This document shows, in pieces, positions 1 through 13,698 of a stretch of DNA of 64,000 bases. The notes under the pieces were generated by a model. The model searched no databases. It had not been told where the DNA came from and was given only the letters and a program-made list of their open reading frames with translations. The stretch lies in contig JAEVHH010000001.1 in NCBI GenBank assembly GCA_017607445.1, forward strand, positions 7,936,001 through 8,000,000, given 5' to 3'. Positions within the stretch are counted from its first letter, which is position 1. The number at the start of each line of letters is the position of its first letter. Made by a program: the position numbers and the translations under genes. This stretch comes from Histoplasma ohiense. Taxonomy: Eukaryota; Ascomycota; Eurotiomycetes; Onygenales; Ajellomycetaceae.

Positions 1-1561
1 GTTAGATTCTTTGCTGTGAAGATCTGAAAGATTCAACAAGACAGTTCTTCTGAGACTTCAGCTGAAACAGTGATTGATGAGATCTCAGTAATTACATCAT
101 CAGTCACAGCTTTCAAGTCATCATTGAAACATCATGCTTCATCAGTTGAGGAAATCCAGGATAATAAGCAGGTTTGTCTTGATGACAATTTTTTGAATGA
201 CACTGATCAAGCTGAGGCAGATCTGTTTTTTAATCTCTGAGTGGAATAAATATATTCAGCAATTATCATTGTCTTCTTTGTTTTTGTTTACTGACTGACT
301 TCTGATAGATTTTATTAAACTGTTTCAAGTATTTCTGACTGTTCATCAAGTTTTTCTCAGATTCTCAAGAATTATCTGTGTCTGTACAATCTTTTCATTT
401 GACAAGATATTGTGTTTGACTGCAGTACTGATGCTTGTCTAATATAGCTTCAACTTCTCATTTCTCTTATGCATCTATAATTATTGATTCTGCTTGCAGG
501 ATTTGTCTGTCACGCATGTGATATGGTTTGAGAAGGGAAACATGAAATACAGAATGAATTTCTTTATATTACAGTATGAGTTTCAGTTTGTACATCTGCA
601 TATCATGAATATCAATTATTTGAAAGAGACTCAAAAATCAATGATCTAGTTTGAATGAGAATTGCAAGATGGATATATTTTTTGCACACAGCATTACTCA
701 ATCCTCTATCTTAAAGCTTTTTGATATATGATGCTGATTGTAATACTTTTTCTCAGCTGCTTTGACAGCTTTCAGACATTCTCAGATTTTGTTCTCTACT
801 TGCTTCATCTGTTCCACTTATTCCATCACTGATTTTGACACACTCATGTTTGAGGGTTTCATGTCTATGCAAAGTTCAGTTGGTCGGCCGATCATTGCTT
901 CAGATGATGTCATTTTTATTGATGCATGGAAGACATTGTTGTATGCTCATTGTGTCAGAGAAATTCATTCTATTCAATTATCTTGCTGATAGCTGCAATA
1001 TGTGTGAAGATAATGTTCAATCATCTGGTTCAATCATTCTGTCTGGCTGTTGGTTTGCAGGTGGAATGCTGTTGATAATATTCATTGAATATGAAGCAGA
1101 TAACACAATATCAATCAAAACTTGCTATTTATTAATAAATCTTGATTGCTAATAATGTTCACAGATAGATCAAAGTTCTTCACAACTCTTCATACAATAA
1201 TATCCACAAGTTCTTCTGCATCTAGCTCTGAAGATGTGAGCACAATTATAACTTCTTTGATGAATAAATCAACAAATACAACAATAGTATTATAGATTTG
1301 ACTTCTCTTTTTATTATCTGACAGATTTTCAATAAAGTTCATGCTAATTGTATGCCATTTCTTATCTGACACTGAATGTGATTGTAGCAACTCATATGAC
1401 TTGTGCTGTGATATCTTGACACATTGACAAACATCACAAGTTCTCACATATTCTGCAATCTCATCACTCATATCATGCCACAAGTACTTGCATTTGATCA
1501 CTTTGATGATTTTGTCATATTCAAAATGATCATCTTGAGAATCATCATGATTCATTTTCAT
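1..1561 (-). pseudogene. Integrase region of gypsy element C
   Basis: The 1561-1190 stretch reads as the end of the HHCC zinc-binding domain (HDMSDEIAEYVRTCDVCQC) followed by the first catalytic block of the integrase core (MNFIEN, where the family has MDF). Downstream, near 530-480, the same strand shows a HVSLLKPYH-like segment typical of the GPY/F end of gypsy integrases. Many stop codons interrupt it, so it is a relic. The 3' end of the element is outside the window. Confidence 0.75.
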
Positions 1562-1639
1562 TATTTCATGTCTTACAGTCTTGTCTTGCAGTATATAGAC
1601 TTTATCATCTTTTCTGAGCAGATCATCTTTATCTACTGC

Positions 1640-3300
1640 TCAGATCAAATAATTATCTACACTAGTGTCACTCATTTCTAGTCTTCTGTGAAGTTCAGAT
1701 GTGTCAGTGTCTCTATTCTGAATCTGCAGTAAGAGTTCAATGATAGATTCAGCTATCTCTTTGCAATAGACTGTCTCAAACTCAAATATTTTGATGACTA
1801 GAATCTGTGACATCAGAGTTTCTAGATTTAACTTTGTAATGTCTATAATCTTGTTCTCATCCACAGATGCATTCTTTATTCTGCAGAGATTGTTATCATC
1901 AATGACTACAGATCTCTTCACTCAACAATTTTCATTAGCTTGCAGATCTTTTCACATCATTTTGATACATTGATCTAATTTTGTATTTTCTTTTGTCTTT
2001 AATGATTTAAAAATCCTCTTACACAGCTTCTCTTGCAGAGTAGAGAGCTCTGTCAAGAGAGCTGTGTGTTTTACAAAATCTGAGCAACAACTTGATACAT
2101 CTGTAGAATTATTTTTCCCAGAATGATGCTCTATTTCAAAATCAAACACTGAGAGTATTTCCATTCAGTGAATCTGATGCTCATTTAGCTGCTTCATTGT
2201 CATGAAGTGCTGAAGATTGACATGATCAGATAAAACAGTTATTGAGTGCCTGCTATTATGTAAGTAGTGGCATCATTGTCTGAAAGCTTCTACAATTGGC
2301 AACATTTCTAGATCATATATTTGATAATGTCTTTCTGTTTCTATAAGCTTTCTAGATCAAAACACAATCAAGTGTCAGTGATCATCATTCATTAATTGTA
2401 ATATTACTGTGGCAATTGCAACATCAGATTCATCTGTTTCTATATGGAGTTTTTGCTGTGGATCAAAGTGAATCAACAATGATGCTTTTGTAAAGCATTC
2501 TTTTAACTGCAAAATTGCATGCTTGTAGTTTTTGTCTAACTGAACAGATGTGTTATTCTTCCCTCTTTTCATTTCATAATCTTTTAACAATTCAGTCAGA
2601 GGTGCTGTTATTATTGAGAACTTGTATATGAATTGATGATAGAAATTGATGAATTCTAGAAATATTTGCAATTCATTTATAGTTCACAGTTCTGATCAAT
2701 CTAGAATTGTGTTGATGTGGTGTTTCTTGACAGTAATGCTCTGTGTGGTAACCACAAAACTCAAAAATCCAATTTCTGTTGTGTGGAATGTACACTTACT
2801 AAGTTTGGCATATAGTCTCCATTGCCTTAACCGTTCCAGCACATTCTTAACATGGATGACATGTTCATCAAGCATGTTTGAATAGATTATGATATCATCA
2901 AGATAAGCCACACAATATACATCTAAAAGGTCACTGAGGGCTTTGTTGATATAAGATTGAAAGATTGCAGAGGCATTGATTAGCTCAAAAGATAAGACTA
3001 GATATTCAAAGTATTCATATTGTGTTTGAAATACTGTTTTTCATTCATCCTCTGCTCATATGTGAATTCTATGATATGCATCTCTAAGATTCAGTTGTGT
3101 ATATATTTTGGCACCTGCTAATCTATCAAGTATTTCACTTATCAAGGGCAGTGGATATTGATTCTTGATCATTATTTCATTCAATCCTTGATAATCCACA
3201 CAAAGATGCAGAGTTCCATCTTTCTTCAGTGCAAATAACACTGATGTGCTGGCTGAACTCTTGAATGAACATATTCAATTCTTCTCTAACATCTTTTCAA
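1640..3300 (-). pseudogene. Reverse transcriptase-RNase H region of gypsy element C
   Basis: RT blocks are readable in order on the minus strand: LCVDYQGLNEI and KNQYPLPLISEI near 3200-3120, LNLRDAYHRIHI near 3080, and the catalytic YLDD motif (VAYLDDIIIYS) near 2905. The connection and RNase H segment follows, with FDPQQKLHIETDESD near 2450 and a degraded tail to 1640. Frames are broken by nonsense codons, so no functional enzyme is expected. It resembles element D at 58920-62962 more than family A. Confidence 0.82.
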
Positions 3301-3712
3301 TATATTCTTGGAGGACAGAGAGTTCTTGAGGTGATAAATTATATATCAGTCAGTATGAGGGTTTCTTGTCAGGTTTGAGCTCTATAACATAATCATGAGA
3401 TGCATGTTCTGCATCAGATATGTCTTCTCAGAATACATCAAGATAATCTTTATAATCATCTGAAATATTTGACTCAGTTGCTGCACTCACAGCTTGTAAT
3501 GATAAGGCAGTGAATATAATATTGTCATCATCAATTAGTGTTGTGAATTCTTTAGCAGTATCTAGATGTATATGATTAATATTCAATGCTTTTCTATAGA
3601 TTCAGCATCTTCACACCCAGTCAATATCAGAGTTCACAGCTTTCAATCACAGCATGCTCAAAATTATATCATATCTGCTAATATCAGCCTCTTCAAAATG
3701 GTGGAATTCTTC

Positions 3713-5052
3713 TCAGAGAATGTGTTCATCATTGATAATCTTCATTGCAGCTCTTTGTTGTTCATATAATTTAATCTTATGATTATCAACTGCTTCCACT
3801 ACTTTTGATTTATCTTCTGTCTTTGAGAAATATTTTGATGCCCAGGCATGGGACATGAAGTTCACATCTGCATCAGAATTCACTAGTGTCCACATCATTG
3901 ACCATCCCACTTCTGTCAGCATTCATGTATTCATCATCAATAATTGTTTATCTCACAGTCTAGTTGTTTGTATTTTCAATGCAGCAGCTGCTTCTATAAT
4001 TGAAATTGTTGATTTTTTGCTTATTGAACTTGGTTGTGCTTTTTGAGATGTAATATCCAACAATCATTTGCAATATGATCCTTCTTATGACAGTGAGAAC
4101 ACTTCTTTATTCAGTTATATTTATCTTTCTTGATCTGTTCAGTTGAATCTGTTTGTTTCTCTCATTTCCTCTTGTTTCAATGATTGCTAGATTTATCAGA
4201 ATGATGCTGATTCTCTACAAATATTGCAGGTCTTTCTTTGTGAATAGCACACTGTCACTCTGACATATTTTTCTCAAGAGTCTGTAGAGTTCAAAACAAC
4301 TCTTTATAGTTCTGAGACTTTTGATTTCAACAGTTAAGTTCTGTGTGTAATATCTTCAACATCTTACTACACAAGTTATCCATTCTTTGTTCTTTGCTAT
4401 ATGGGGGTAAGTAGTATTCTCAGTCTTTGAGATATTTAGAGAAATCATATATTGATTGTCATTCTTGTTGCTTTGTATCTTGAAACTTTTAACTTGCCAA
4501 TCAGTGCTGGTTCTGTGGATTGTTAATTTGCATCTCTAGATGTGATAGCATATTGTCAAAAGTCAATGATGTTGCTCCTCCATGTCTCTCATATAATGAT
4601 ACAAAATTCAATCACTTCTGCTTAATGTGGGTGTCAAGATAGAGTTTAGCATCATTTATCTTGTATTCTTTCTTTCAATAATATCAGTGGTGATGTGTAA
4701 AGAGAGTCAATATGTGATCTTTATAGTTCTTGAATTCTAACATATTTTTTTCTCAATAATAGTTCTTAATCTCTAACCTCAGTGGTGTTTCATTATCATC
4801 ATCTGTATTGTTCACAGATCGATTTTGCAGCAGTTCTGTGGTGATATTCTGAGTTAATTGAAGCTCAATGAGAGTATCTCCATGAATCTGCACTTTCAAC
4901 TCATTGAGCCACTGTTGTGCATGCAGAATAGCTAATTGCTGCTTTTGTTCACAGATTTGATCATTCAACTGTTGCAAATGTGCATTGTGATCATCAAAGA
5001 TGGTAGAGGATTCAGATTGGTTTTCAAGAGATCTTGTATGTGTTGAAATCAT
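3713..5052 (-). pseudogene. Gag and protease region of gypsy element C
   Basis: Gag begins near 5052 with a Gln-rich, probably coiled-coil N-terminus (99 codons open). A CX2CX4HX4C zinc knuckle (C-SH-C-HKKD-H-IAND-C) is readable at about 4102-4060. The protease follows near 3890: the segment LVNSDADVNF stands where gypsy proteases have a D-S/T-G active site, and the catalytic triad is destroyed by what look like G-to-A changes. The relic is non-functional; the family assignment rests on these motifs and their order. Confidence 0.72.
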
Positions 5053-5104
5053 CTTGCATGTTTTAACTAATGTTGTGTGTTTTAACTAATGTTGCGTGCT
5101 TTAT

Positions 5105-5428
5105 TGTAGGTGTGCGTAACAACGGACCACTCAAATAAAGTTTAGAGCAATTAGAATTGTAAGAGATGATTGTAGATATAATTATAAGAGTAGTGTGAAG
5201 TATGTATGTAGAATGTTAAGAAGGTAGCAATCTCTATTATTCAAAGCTAATCACTGATCTTCTAATATCTACAGATATCAGTGAGCATTATATAGATGAT
5301 CATCATATGCTACAGCTGTCTATAATGCTGTGTGCTATGTCCCTCCTCATTAATTCTGATGTGTTCTGTGTTCTTCTATCACCATATAGCTATTTTCTAA
5401 TATAGATATCTCCGTTGCGTCTATTACA
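5105..5428 (-). repeat. 5' LTR of gypsy element C
   Basis: The 324-bp segment begins TGTAGG and ends TTACA on the plus strand, so it has TG...CA termini. It lies directly upstream (minus sense) of the gag start of element C. The ends are imperfect inverted repeats (TGTAGGTGTGCGTAACAACGG-like against CCGTTGCGTCTATTACA). CpG survives only near the two ends and is absent in between. The partner LTR would be left of the window. Confidence 0.72.
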
Positions 5429-8211
5429 TAAGCTCAGTGAATTTGACAGCTTCAGAGAATCTGCCTTCTACAACATGGTAAGATTTAATGTCAACATAGA
5501 AGGACATGAGAAAAAGAATGTATACACATACAAAATACAAGACCTTGAGTATGATCTAATACTCAGCCTATCATGACTCACAGCATTTGGAACCTTGTTG
5601 GACACACACAATCACTGCTTTATTTTCCCAGAAAATGACTGTATTTACAAGAAGAATATTGATAGAACTGCTGATCTCACTCAGATATCAGTGGAAGTGT
5701 ACAAACTACTAATCTGCCAAGCACATGAGAAGAAGAATGTCCAAGTGTTCACTGCTAGTATAACAGATATCAAAAAAGCATTAGAAAAGCTAGAACTCAA
5801 AGATCTCAAGAAATCATGCAAGAAACTACTCAAATCATACAAAGACTTCACAGACATGTTCAATGAGAAAGAAGCTGAAAAGCTTTCTTCTCACTGAGAA
5901 TCTGACATAGATCATACAATTGAGCTCATCAAGAAGAATGATAAGAATCCACAATCACTCTGAAATTCTCTCTACAGCATATTGTGTGATGAGCTTCTTG
6001 TTCTATGAAAAACACTCAACAGACTACTGAACAAAGATTTCATTCATATTAGCAACTCATCTGCTGCAGCATCTGTACTGTTCACAAAGAAATCAGAAGA
6101 AGACTTACAATTCTGTGTTGACTACTGAGAACTCAACAAGATTACACAGAAGAATCAATACCCTCTCCCACTCATCAATGAAATACTCAAATGAATAGAA
6201 AAAACAAAATGATTTACAAAGCTTGACATCTCTGTGGCCTTCTATAAGATAAGAATTAATGAAGGTGATGAATGACTAACTGCTTTTTGTATATATTATG
6301 AATTATACAAATGAACAGTGACTCTCTTTGGATTAGTGAATGCCTTGAGTATGTTTCAGAAATACATTAACTGAGCTCTACAAGATCTGCTCAATAAGAT
6401 CATCTCAGTGTATATGAATGATATTCTGATCTTCATCAATGAACTGCTCACTGAGCACTGCAAGCATATATGACAAGTGCTTGACTGCCTACAAAAAACT
6501 GAACTGTAAGTGGATATTGACAAATGCAACTTTGAGATCAAATCTACAATCTATCTAGAATTCATCATTGAAGCTGAAAAAGGCATACACATGGATTCTA
6601 AGAAGATGAAAGCAATCATCAATTGAGAGACATCAGTCTCAGTAAAAGAGACTAGAAGCTTTCTAGAATTCATCAACTTCTACTGAAGATTCATCAAAGA
6701 CTTCTCTGATATCATACAATCACTGACAGATCTGACTCAGAAAGACACTGTATTTCAATGAACTGATGAAGTAGATGCAGCATTCAAAAAGCTGAAGCAT
6801 ATATTCACAAGCATCTCAATGCTGCAATCATTCAATTCAGATAAGCATACAATTCTCAAAATGAATGCCTCAGATTATGTAGTAGATGAGACACTGATGC
6901 AATATAATAACAAAAATATTCTACAACTCTGTGTCTTCATCTTGAAAAAGATGTCATCTGCTGAATGTAACTATGAGATCTACAACAAGAAGCTTCTAGT
7001 GATCATACAATGTTTCAAAGAATGAAAGTCTGAACTTATGAGTGTTGAAAAGTTTGAGATTGTTACTGATCATAAGAACTTAGAGTACTTCACAATCACT
7101 TGTAAGCTCACTGAAAGACATATGTATTGATCATTGTTTCTTAGCTGTTTTTCATTCACAATTCATTATCAATCTGAAGTAGAGAACATTCTTGCAGATG
7201 CTCTGTTCTGCTGAGAACAAGATATGCCATCTGATGACTTGAATGACAGATGGAAACATCAAAAGCATTGATTAATCAACTCTGCAATCATAAAAAGTTC
7301 TATACAATCAGACAAACCCCACATACATATCAATCAGTTCCAAGCCCAAGAACCCTCACTCAAAGAACAATGAAGACTAGTGACAGAAGCAGATGAATTC
7401 TGACAACAAGCTGTCAAAGTCATACAAAACAAAGCATCTCAATTCCCCACAGATGTATACTCAAGAATGAATATCTCAGCATGTTCAATCAACAATGACA
7501 ACTGCTTACACTTTCAAGATAGACAATGAGTCTCTGATTCAGAACCTCTACAAATATGAATCATGTAAGAAATTCATGACTCACTGATGACTGAGCACTC
7601 AGAACACAAAATCATGTACAACATCATCATCTAAGAATTCTACTGATCAGATATGTTGAAAGATATACATCAGTTTGTACACAACTGTGATTGCTGCAGC
7701 TCAGTGATGACATAACATGAACACTGAAAAGAGATGCTGAAGTCTCTATCTGTCTCTGACTGAACTTGATGCAATATAGCTATTAATTTTACAGTTTCCT
7801 TGCTCAAGAGTGGAGATTCTACAAACATTCTAGTCATTGTCAACTGACTCAGCAAAAGTGTAATACTACAGCTCTGTGATAAAATGAATGTTGAAGTAGT
7901 TGCAGATGCTTTCATCAGAAGTCTGTTCTATTGTATATATGATCTGCTTTCATTCATTGTATCAGATAAAGACAGTTAATTCATCAGCACACTCTGAGCC
8001 TGCATATATCAATTACTAAGAATTGAACAAAAGTTATCAACAGTGTATCACTCAGAGACTGATGAAGCTACTGAGAGAATGATACAAACAGTAAAGAACA
8101 TTCTCTGTAAGTTCTGCAATTATACACAAGACAACTGAAGCAATCTGCTGTCACATACTGAGATTGTGATTAACAGTTGAGATTCTGCTACAACAGATAT
8201 AAGCTCATTCT
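5429..8211 (+). pseudogene. Family A chromovirus copy 1, protease to integrase (left part)
   Basis: This stretch is collinear with 51653-54438 of the well-preserved copy 3: late protease, RT, RNase H and integrase through the DDE region. It is saturated with C-to-T and G-to-A changes at CpG and at CC/GG, so CGA and TGG codons have become TGA. It starts abruptly at the LTR of element C and stops at the inserted copy 2; the continuation resumes at 14162. One shared detail is an A6 run at 5772-5777, where copy 3 has only A5. Confidence 0.9.
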
Positions 8212-8682
8212 TGTGACGGGTTAGCACCCGTTAGTAATCAACTTACGCAACCAACTCCCCTCCTGCACCCGCTCGTTCCTGGCCGTTGTGACCTCGCGTA
8301 ACCCTCGATGTTCTTCCGCTCCGTGCTCCGCGCTCGCGTAGTTTCTAACGATTCTTCCGCGTAGCTCCTTACGTTCTCCCGCTCTGTGTTCCGCGCTCGC
8401 GTAGTCTCTAACAATTCTTCCGCGTAGCCCTCAATGATTCCCCCGCCCCACATTCCGCGCTCGCGTAGCTTCTAACAATTCTTACACATACCTCTTAATG
8501 TTCTTCCGCTCCGCACTCCACTGTGGAGCGGCTTCTGATATTCTTCCACCCTGAACTTTCCCCTATAAGAACCCCCTTCATACAACCTTTTCTTCTGATT
8601 TCTTTTCTCTTTCTTTCCTTAATCAATTCGTAATCTGTAATTAGGATAGTACCAAATCATTAATCGAAGTACGCCTGTTACA
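8212..8682 (+). repeat. 5' LTR of family A copy 2 (471 bp)
   Basis: Begins TGTGACGGG and ends GTTACA. It is 126 bp shorter than the copy 3 LTR, exactly two 63-bp internal repeat units. A TATAAG box precedes a CT-rich tract, as in copy 3. Confidence 0.93.
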
Positions 8683-9034
8683 TTACGAATTGATTCTTCT
8701 GCATTTAAGGCCTGAGTGCCTCATTATTAGTTCTTACACCTGAGTGCGTCGTTACCAGTTCTTACGCCCGAGTGCGTCATTTACAGGCCCGAGTGCCTAG
8801 TCGTTACAAGAGATCCCTCGTGGGCCCGAGTGCCCTTATTGTTAGTTATATAGGCCGTCATGCCTAAGCATCCGAAACACAATCGACTGTGTTCTACGAG
8901 GCCTGAGTGCCTACGAACCGTAACACTGCGAATAGCATTCATAAAGAAGCTTGACCAAGCTTAGCGCCGCAACACTGCAAATAGTGCCTGTGAGAGGACC
9001 GAGTATTCCTTTTCTTTTTTTTTTTTATTATTAT
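8683..9034 (+). other. Leader of family A copy 2 (primer site and hairpin array)
   Basis: Immediately after the LTR lies the ATTACGAATTGATT primer site, complementary to a segment of its own LTR. The leader then carries the same string of GCC-CGAGT-GC hairpins as copy 3, several of them altered by CpG-to-TpG changes, before a T-rich stretch and the gag ATG. Confidence 0.75.
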
Positions 9035-10066
9035 ATGTCCTTAGATATCGAAATGAACTATGAGCAATCCTACAAACACCCGCCGCACCTGAACGCGGCG
9101 GACGATAACTTAGACCTACAAAGCATCCTCCAGCAGCAGGCACTACAGATGACCAAATTGCAACAATGACTTGCTGAGATGAGCACTCCTGCATTCACTG
9201 TTCCTCCTACGCCCGCGCCTCACGAAAAGCCCCCAAGAGAGAAGCTCCCAATCCTCGACAAATATGAGGGAGACCTAGCGCTCTACCTCGCGTGGAAGTC
9301 AAAAGCGAACACCAAATTGGACATCGATGGATGAGCAATAGGCTCGCTATCCAATCAAGTGTGGTATATCCATAGCAGGTTGGATGGCGACGCGTTAGCA
9401 AAATTCCAACCCTGGATGAGCCATTGCCAGGACCACCAGTGTATGCCAGAGCTAGTCTTCCAACAACTCAACTCCCTCTTCCTCAATCCTACACTTCAAG
9501 CCAAGGCGTTAGACTGGCTTAATCGGACTCGCCAGATGGATGTTGTGTTGGCAACTTACCTTCCTGAATTCAATCACAAGCTCCTAGAAGCAGGTGGGCA
9601 AGACTGGGATGATGCTGTCAAGATCAACATGTTGTTCAAGAACTTGAACTTCCAATTGCATAACTGAAGCATAGAGTGTCCAAAGCCCTCAACATACAGT
9701 GAATTCTGTGCTGATCTTCGCCTGTTGGACAATGATCTGTCTCAGTTCCACACACTCCAAAATCGCAGAGGATTCCACTGAACAAATGTGTACACCCCAA
9801 ACCACTCTGCAGCGCCCCCCGCCTCCGAACCAGAACCAATGAACTGGGTCCCACACATAAACACAAGTCGCCCGAGGGTCCCCAACATCTCAGAGAAGGA
9901 CACTGCCGACTGAATCACCAGAGGAGTCTGCATACACTGTGACAAGCCAGGGCACTTCGCAAACCAATGTCCGAATGTGATCGCCCCGAGTAAACCCCCC
10001 ACGTGCGTAAACACTGCATCGCCCGCGGATAGGCAAGAACAGAGAAAAGACAAGCTCTCACTCTAA
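9035..10066 (+). pseudogene. Gag of family A copy 2
   Basis: Same length (1032 nt) and start context as gag of copy 3. Stops from CGA-to-TGA changes occur at several places (for example near 9169, 9335 and 9667). The zinc knuckle is still partly readable near 9928-9969 but has substitutions. The slippery heptamer seen in copy 3 is altered here (AGAAAAG instead of GGAAAAG). Confidence 0.9.
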
Positions 10067-13000
10067 AACGCGGACAAGAGCTCAAGGAGCAGAAAGCTAG
10101 CTGGAGATTCAAGCAGAAGATGCAAGCAGACACAATCATGATCCCTGCCATTGTAAATAGCTTAGTCAATGTACAAGCAATGGTAGACAGTGGTTTCCTT
10201 CACTACACTCTTATAGACACCCAGCTGGTCGAGAAGCATAAGCTCCAGTGTATCCCCTTTCCCAAACCACATAAGCTCAGTGAATTTGACAGCCCCAGAG
10301 GATCCGCCTCCTACAACATGGTAAGATTTAATGTCGATGTAGGAGGACATGAGAAAAAGAACATATACACATATGAAATACAAGGCCTTGAGTATGATCT
10401 AATACTCGGCCTATCATGACTCACAGAATTTGGAACCTTGTTGGACGCATGCAACTGCTGCCTTATTTTCCCAGGAGGTGACTGTGTTTATGAGAAGGAT
10501 GTCGATAGAACTGCTGATCTCACCCAGATATCAGTGGAAGTGTACAAACTACTAACCTGCCAAGCACATGAGAAGAAGAACGTCCAAGTGTTCGCTGCTA
10601 GCATGGTGGATATCAAAAAAGTGTTAGAAAAGCTAGAACCCAAAGACCCCAAGAAACCGCGCAAGGAACTACCCGAATCATACAAAGACTTCACAGACAT
10701 GTTCAACGAAAAAGAAGCTGAAAAGCTTCCTCCTCACTGAGGACCCAGCATAGATCATACAATCGAGCTCATCAAGAAGGACGGTAAGGACCCGCAACCA
10801 CTCTGGGGTCCTCTCTACAGCATGTCACGCGATGAGCTCCTCATCCTATGAAAAATGCTCAACAGACTATTGGACAAAGACTTCATTTGTGTTAGCAACT
10901 CACCCGCCGCAGCACCTGTACTGTTCGCGAAGAAACCAGGAGGAGGCTTACAATTCTGCATTGACTACTGAGGACTCAACAAGATTACACGGAAGGACTG
11001 ATACCCTCTCCCACTCATCAACAAAACACTCAAACAAGTAGGAAAAGCAAAATGGTTTACAAAGCTTGACATCTCTGCGGCCTTCTATAAGATAAGGATT
11101 AATGAAGGTGACGAATGGCTAACCACTTTTCATACACATTACAGATTATATGAATGGACAGTGACCCCTTTTGGATTAGCGAACACCCCGAGCACATTCC
11201 AGAAATACATTAACTGGGCCCTACGAGACCTGCTCAATGAGATCGCCTCAGCGTACATGGACGATATCCTGATCTTCACCAATGGACTGCTCACTGAGCA
11301 CTGCAAGCATGTATGACAAGTGCTTGACCACCTACAAAAAGCTGGACTGCAAGTGGACATTGACAAATGCGACTTCGAGACCAAGTCTACAACCTACCTA
11401 GGATTCATCATCGAAGCTGAAAAAGGCGTATGCATGGATTCTAAGAAGGTGGAAGCAATCCTCAACTGAGAGGCACCAGTCTCAGTAAAAGGGACTAGAA
11501 GCTTCCTAGGATTTGCCAACTTCTACCAAAGGTTCATCAAAGACTTCTCCGATATCGTACAACCACTGATGGACCTGACCCGAAAAGATGCTGTGTTCCA
11601 ATGGACTGACGAAGCGGACGCAGCATTCAAAAAGCTGAAGCATATGTTCACAAGCGCCCCGATGCTGCAATCATTCGATCTGGATAAGCATATGATTCTC
11701 GAAACAGACACCTCAGGTTATGTAGTAGATGGGGCACTGATGCAATATGATAACAAAGGTGTTCTACAACCCTGTGCCTTCACCTCAAAAAAGATGTCGC
11801 CCGCCGAATGCAACTATGAGATCTACGACAAGGAGCTCCTAGTGATCATATGATGCCTCAAAGAATGAGAGTCCGAACTTATGAGTGTTGAAAAGTTTGA
11901 GATTGTTACCAATCATAAGAACTTAGAGTACTTCACAACCACTCATAAGCTCACTGAAAGGCATATGCATTGATCATTGTTCCTTAGCTGTTTTTCATTC
12001 ACAATTCGTTATCAACCTGGAGTAGAGAACACCCTTGCAGATGCCCTGTCCCACCGAGAACAAGATATGCCATCTGATGACTTGGACAACAGATGGAAAC
12101 ACTGAGAGCATTGATTAATCAACCCTGCAATCATAGAAAGTCCTACACAACCAGACGAACCCCGCGTACATGTCAACCAGTCCTGAGCTCAAGAACCCTC
12201 ACTCGAAGAACAATGGAAGCTAGTGGCAGAAGCAGATGAATCCTGGCAACAAGCCACTGAAGCTGTACAAAACAGAGCACCTCGATTCCCCGCAAGCGTA
12301 TACCCAAGAACAGATATCTCAGCATGTTCAATTGATGATGACAACTGCTTACACTTTCAAGATAGGCGATGGGTCCCCGATTCAGAACCCCTACAAACAC
12401 AGATCATGCAAGAAATTCATGACTCACCAATGACCGGGCACCCAGGACACGAAATCATGTACAACATCATCACCCAAGAATTCTACTGGCCAGATATGTC
12501 GAAAGACATACACCAGTTTGTACACAACTGTGATCACTGCGGCTCAGTGACAGCATGGCATGAACACCAAAAAGGGATGCTGAAGCCCCTACCTGTCCCT
12601 GACTGAACTTGACACAATATAGCTATCGATTTTGCAGTTTCCTTACCTGAGAGCAGAGGTTCTACAAACATCCTAGTCATCATCAACCAACTCAGCAAGG
12701 GTGTAATACTACAGCCCTGTGACAAGATGGACGCCGAAGTAGTTGCAGATGCCTTCATCAGAAGCCTGTTCTATCATATACACAGCCTGCCCTCATTCAT
12801 TGTGTCAGATAGAGGCAGTCAATTTGTCAGCGCACTCTGGGCCCGCGTATGCCAATTATTAAGAATCAAACAAAAGTTATCAACAGTGTATCACTCAGAG
12901 ACTGATGGAGCTACTGAGAGAATGATACAAACAGTAAAGAACATCCTCTGTAAGTTCTGCAATTACACACAAGACAACTGAAGCAACCTGCTGCCACACA

Positions 13001-13698
13001 CTGAGATTGCAATTAACAGTCGAGATTCTGCTACAACAGGCATAAGCCCATTCTTCCTCCTACACAGATACAACTTAGAGGTCCTGGACTTCCCTGAGAC
13101 TCCCTGAGAAACCGCGTACGCCTGCAGCCCCATACAGGCGGCAGAGAACATCATGAGCAAGCTGAAGAAAGCCCACAAATGGGCAGAAGCTTCAATGGCC
13201 AGCACTCAGCAAGATTACAAGAACCAAGTGAACACCAGAAGGAGTCCTGCAACCTGATATCACATAGAAGACAAAGTCTGGCTGGACCTCAAAAACATAA
13301 GAACAGACCACCCCTCGCATACACTAGATTACCACCACACCAAGTATACAGTGAAGGAAGTGCTAGGCACACACAATTATCAACTCAACACCCCACCTGG
13401 CATTCATGACATCTTTCATACGAACCTGCTCCGACCCGCGGCTGAGGATCCATTCCCCTCACAGAGAACCTCCGATTGGCAGCCACCTGCCATTGTAGGA
13501 GAAGACAATGAACTCAAGTGGGAAATTGAAGCAATCCTTGACAATAGAACCAACCACCGCCGCCGCGAATACCTCATCAAATGGGTAGGATACAATCATC
13601 CGACCTGGGAACCCGCATCCACCTTGAAGGACACCGCCACCCTCAACACCTACGAGTCCTCACTCACCCCGGTAGAGGGGGATAATGTGATGGGTTAG
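10067..13698 (+). pseudogene. Pol of family A copy 2 (protease, RT, RNase H, integrase, chromodomain)
   Basis: Collinear with copy 3 pol. Readable landmarks are VDSG of the protease near 10188, YMDD of RT near 11255, the integrase HHCC and DDE regions (12400-12920) and an intact-looking chromodomain at about 13510-13650. Multiple TGA codons replace CGA or TGG. Two homopolymer runs (A6 at 10615-10620 and G5 at 13677-13681) are one base longer than in copy 3. The frame ends at a TAG eight codons into the LTR. Confidence 0.9.

Larger units (their letters stand above)
1..5104 (-). mobile_element. Ty3/gypsy element C, internal region, RIP-degraded
   Basis: Reading the minus strand from 5052 downwards gives gag, zinc knuckle, protease, RT, RNase H and integrase in the usual gypsy order, all broken by nonsense codons. 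The left end lies outside the window. The right end is an LTR that abuts an internal (protease) position of a family A chromovirus. I infer that C inserted into family A copy 1 and that the rest of that copy lies to the left of the window. The DNA is AT-rich and almost free of CpG. Confidence 0.88.
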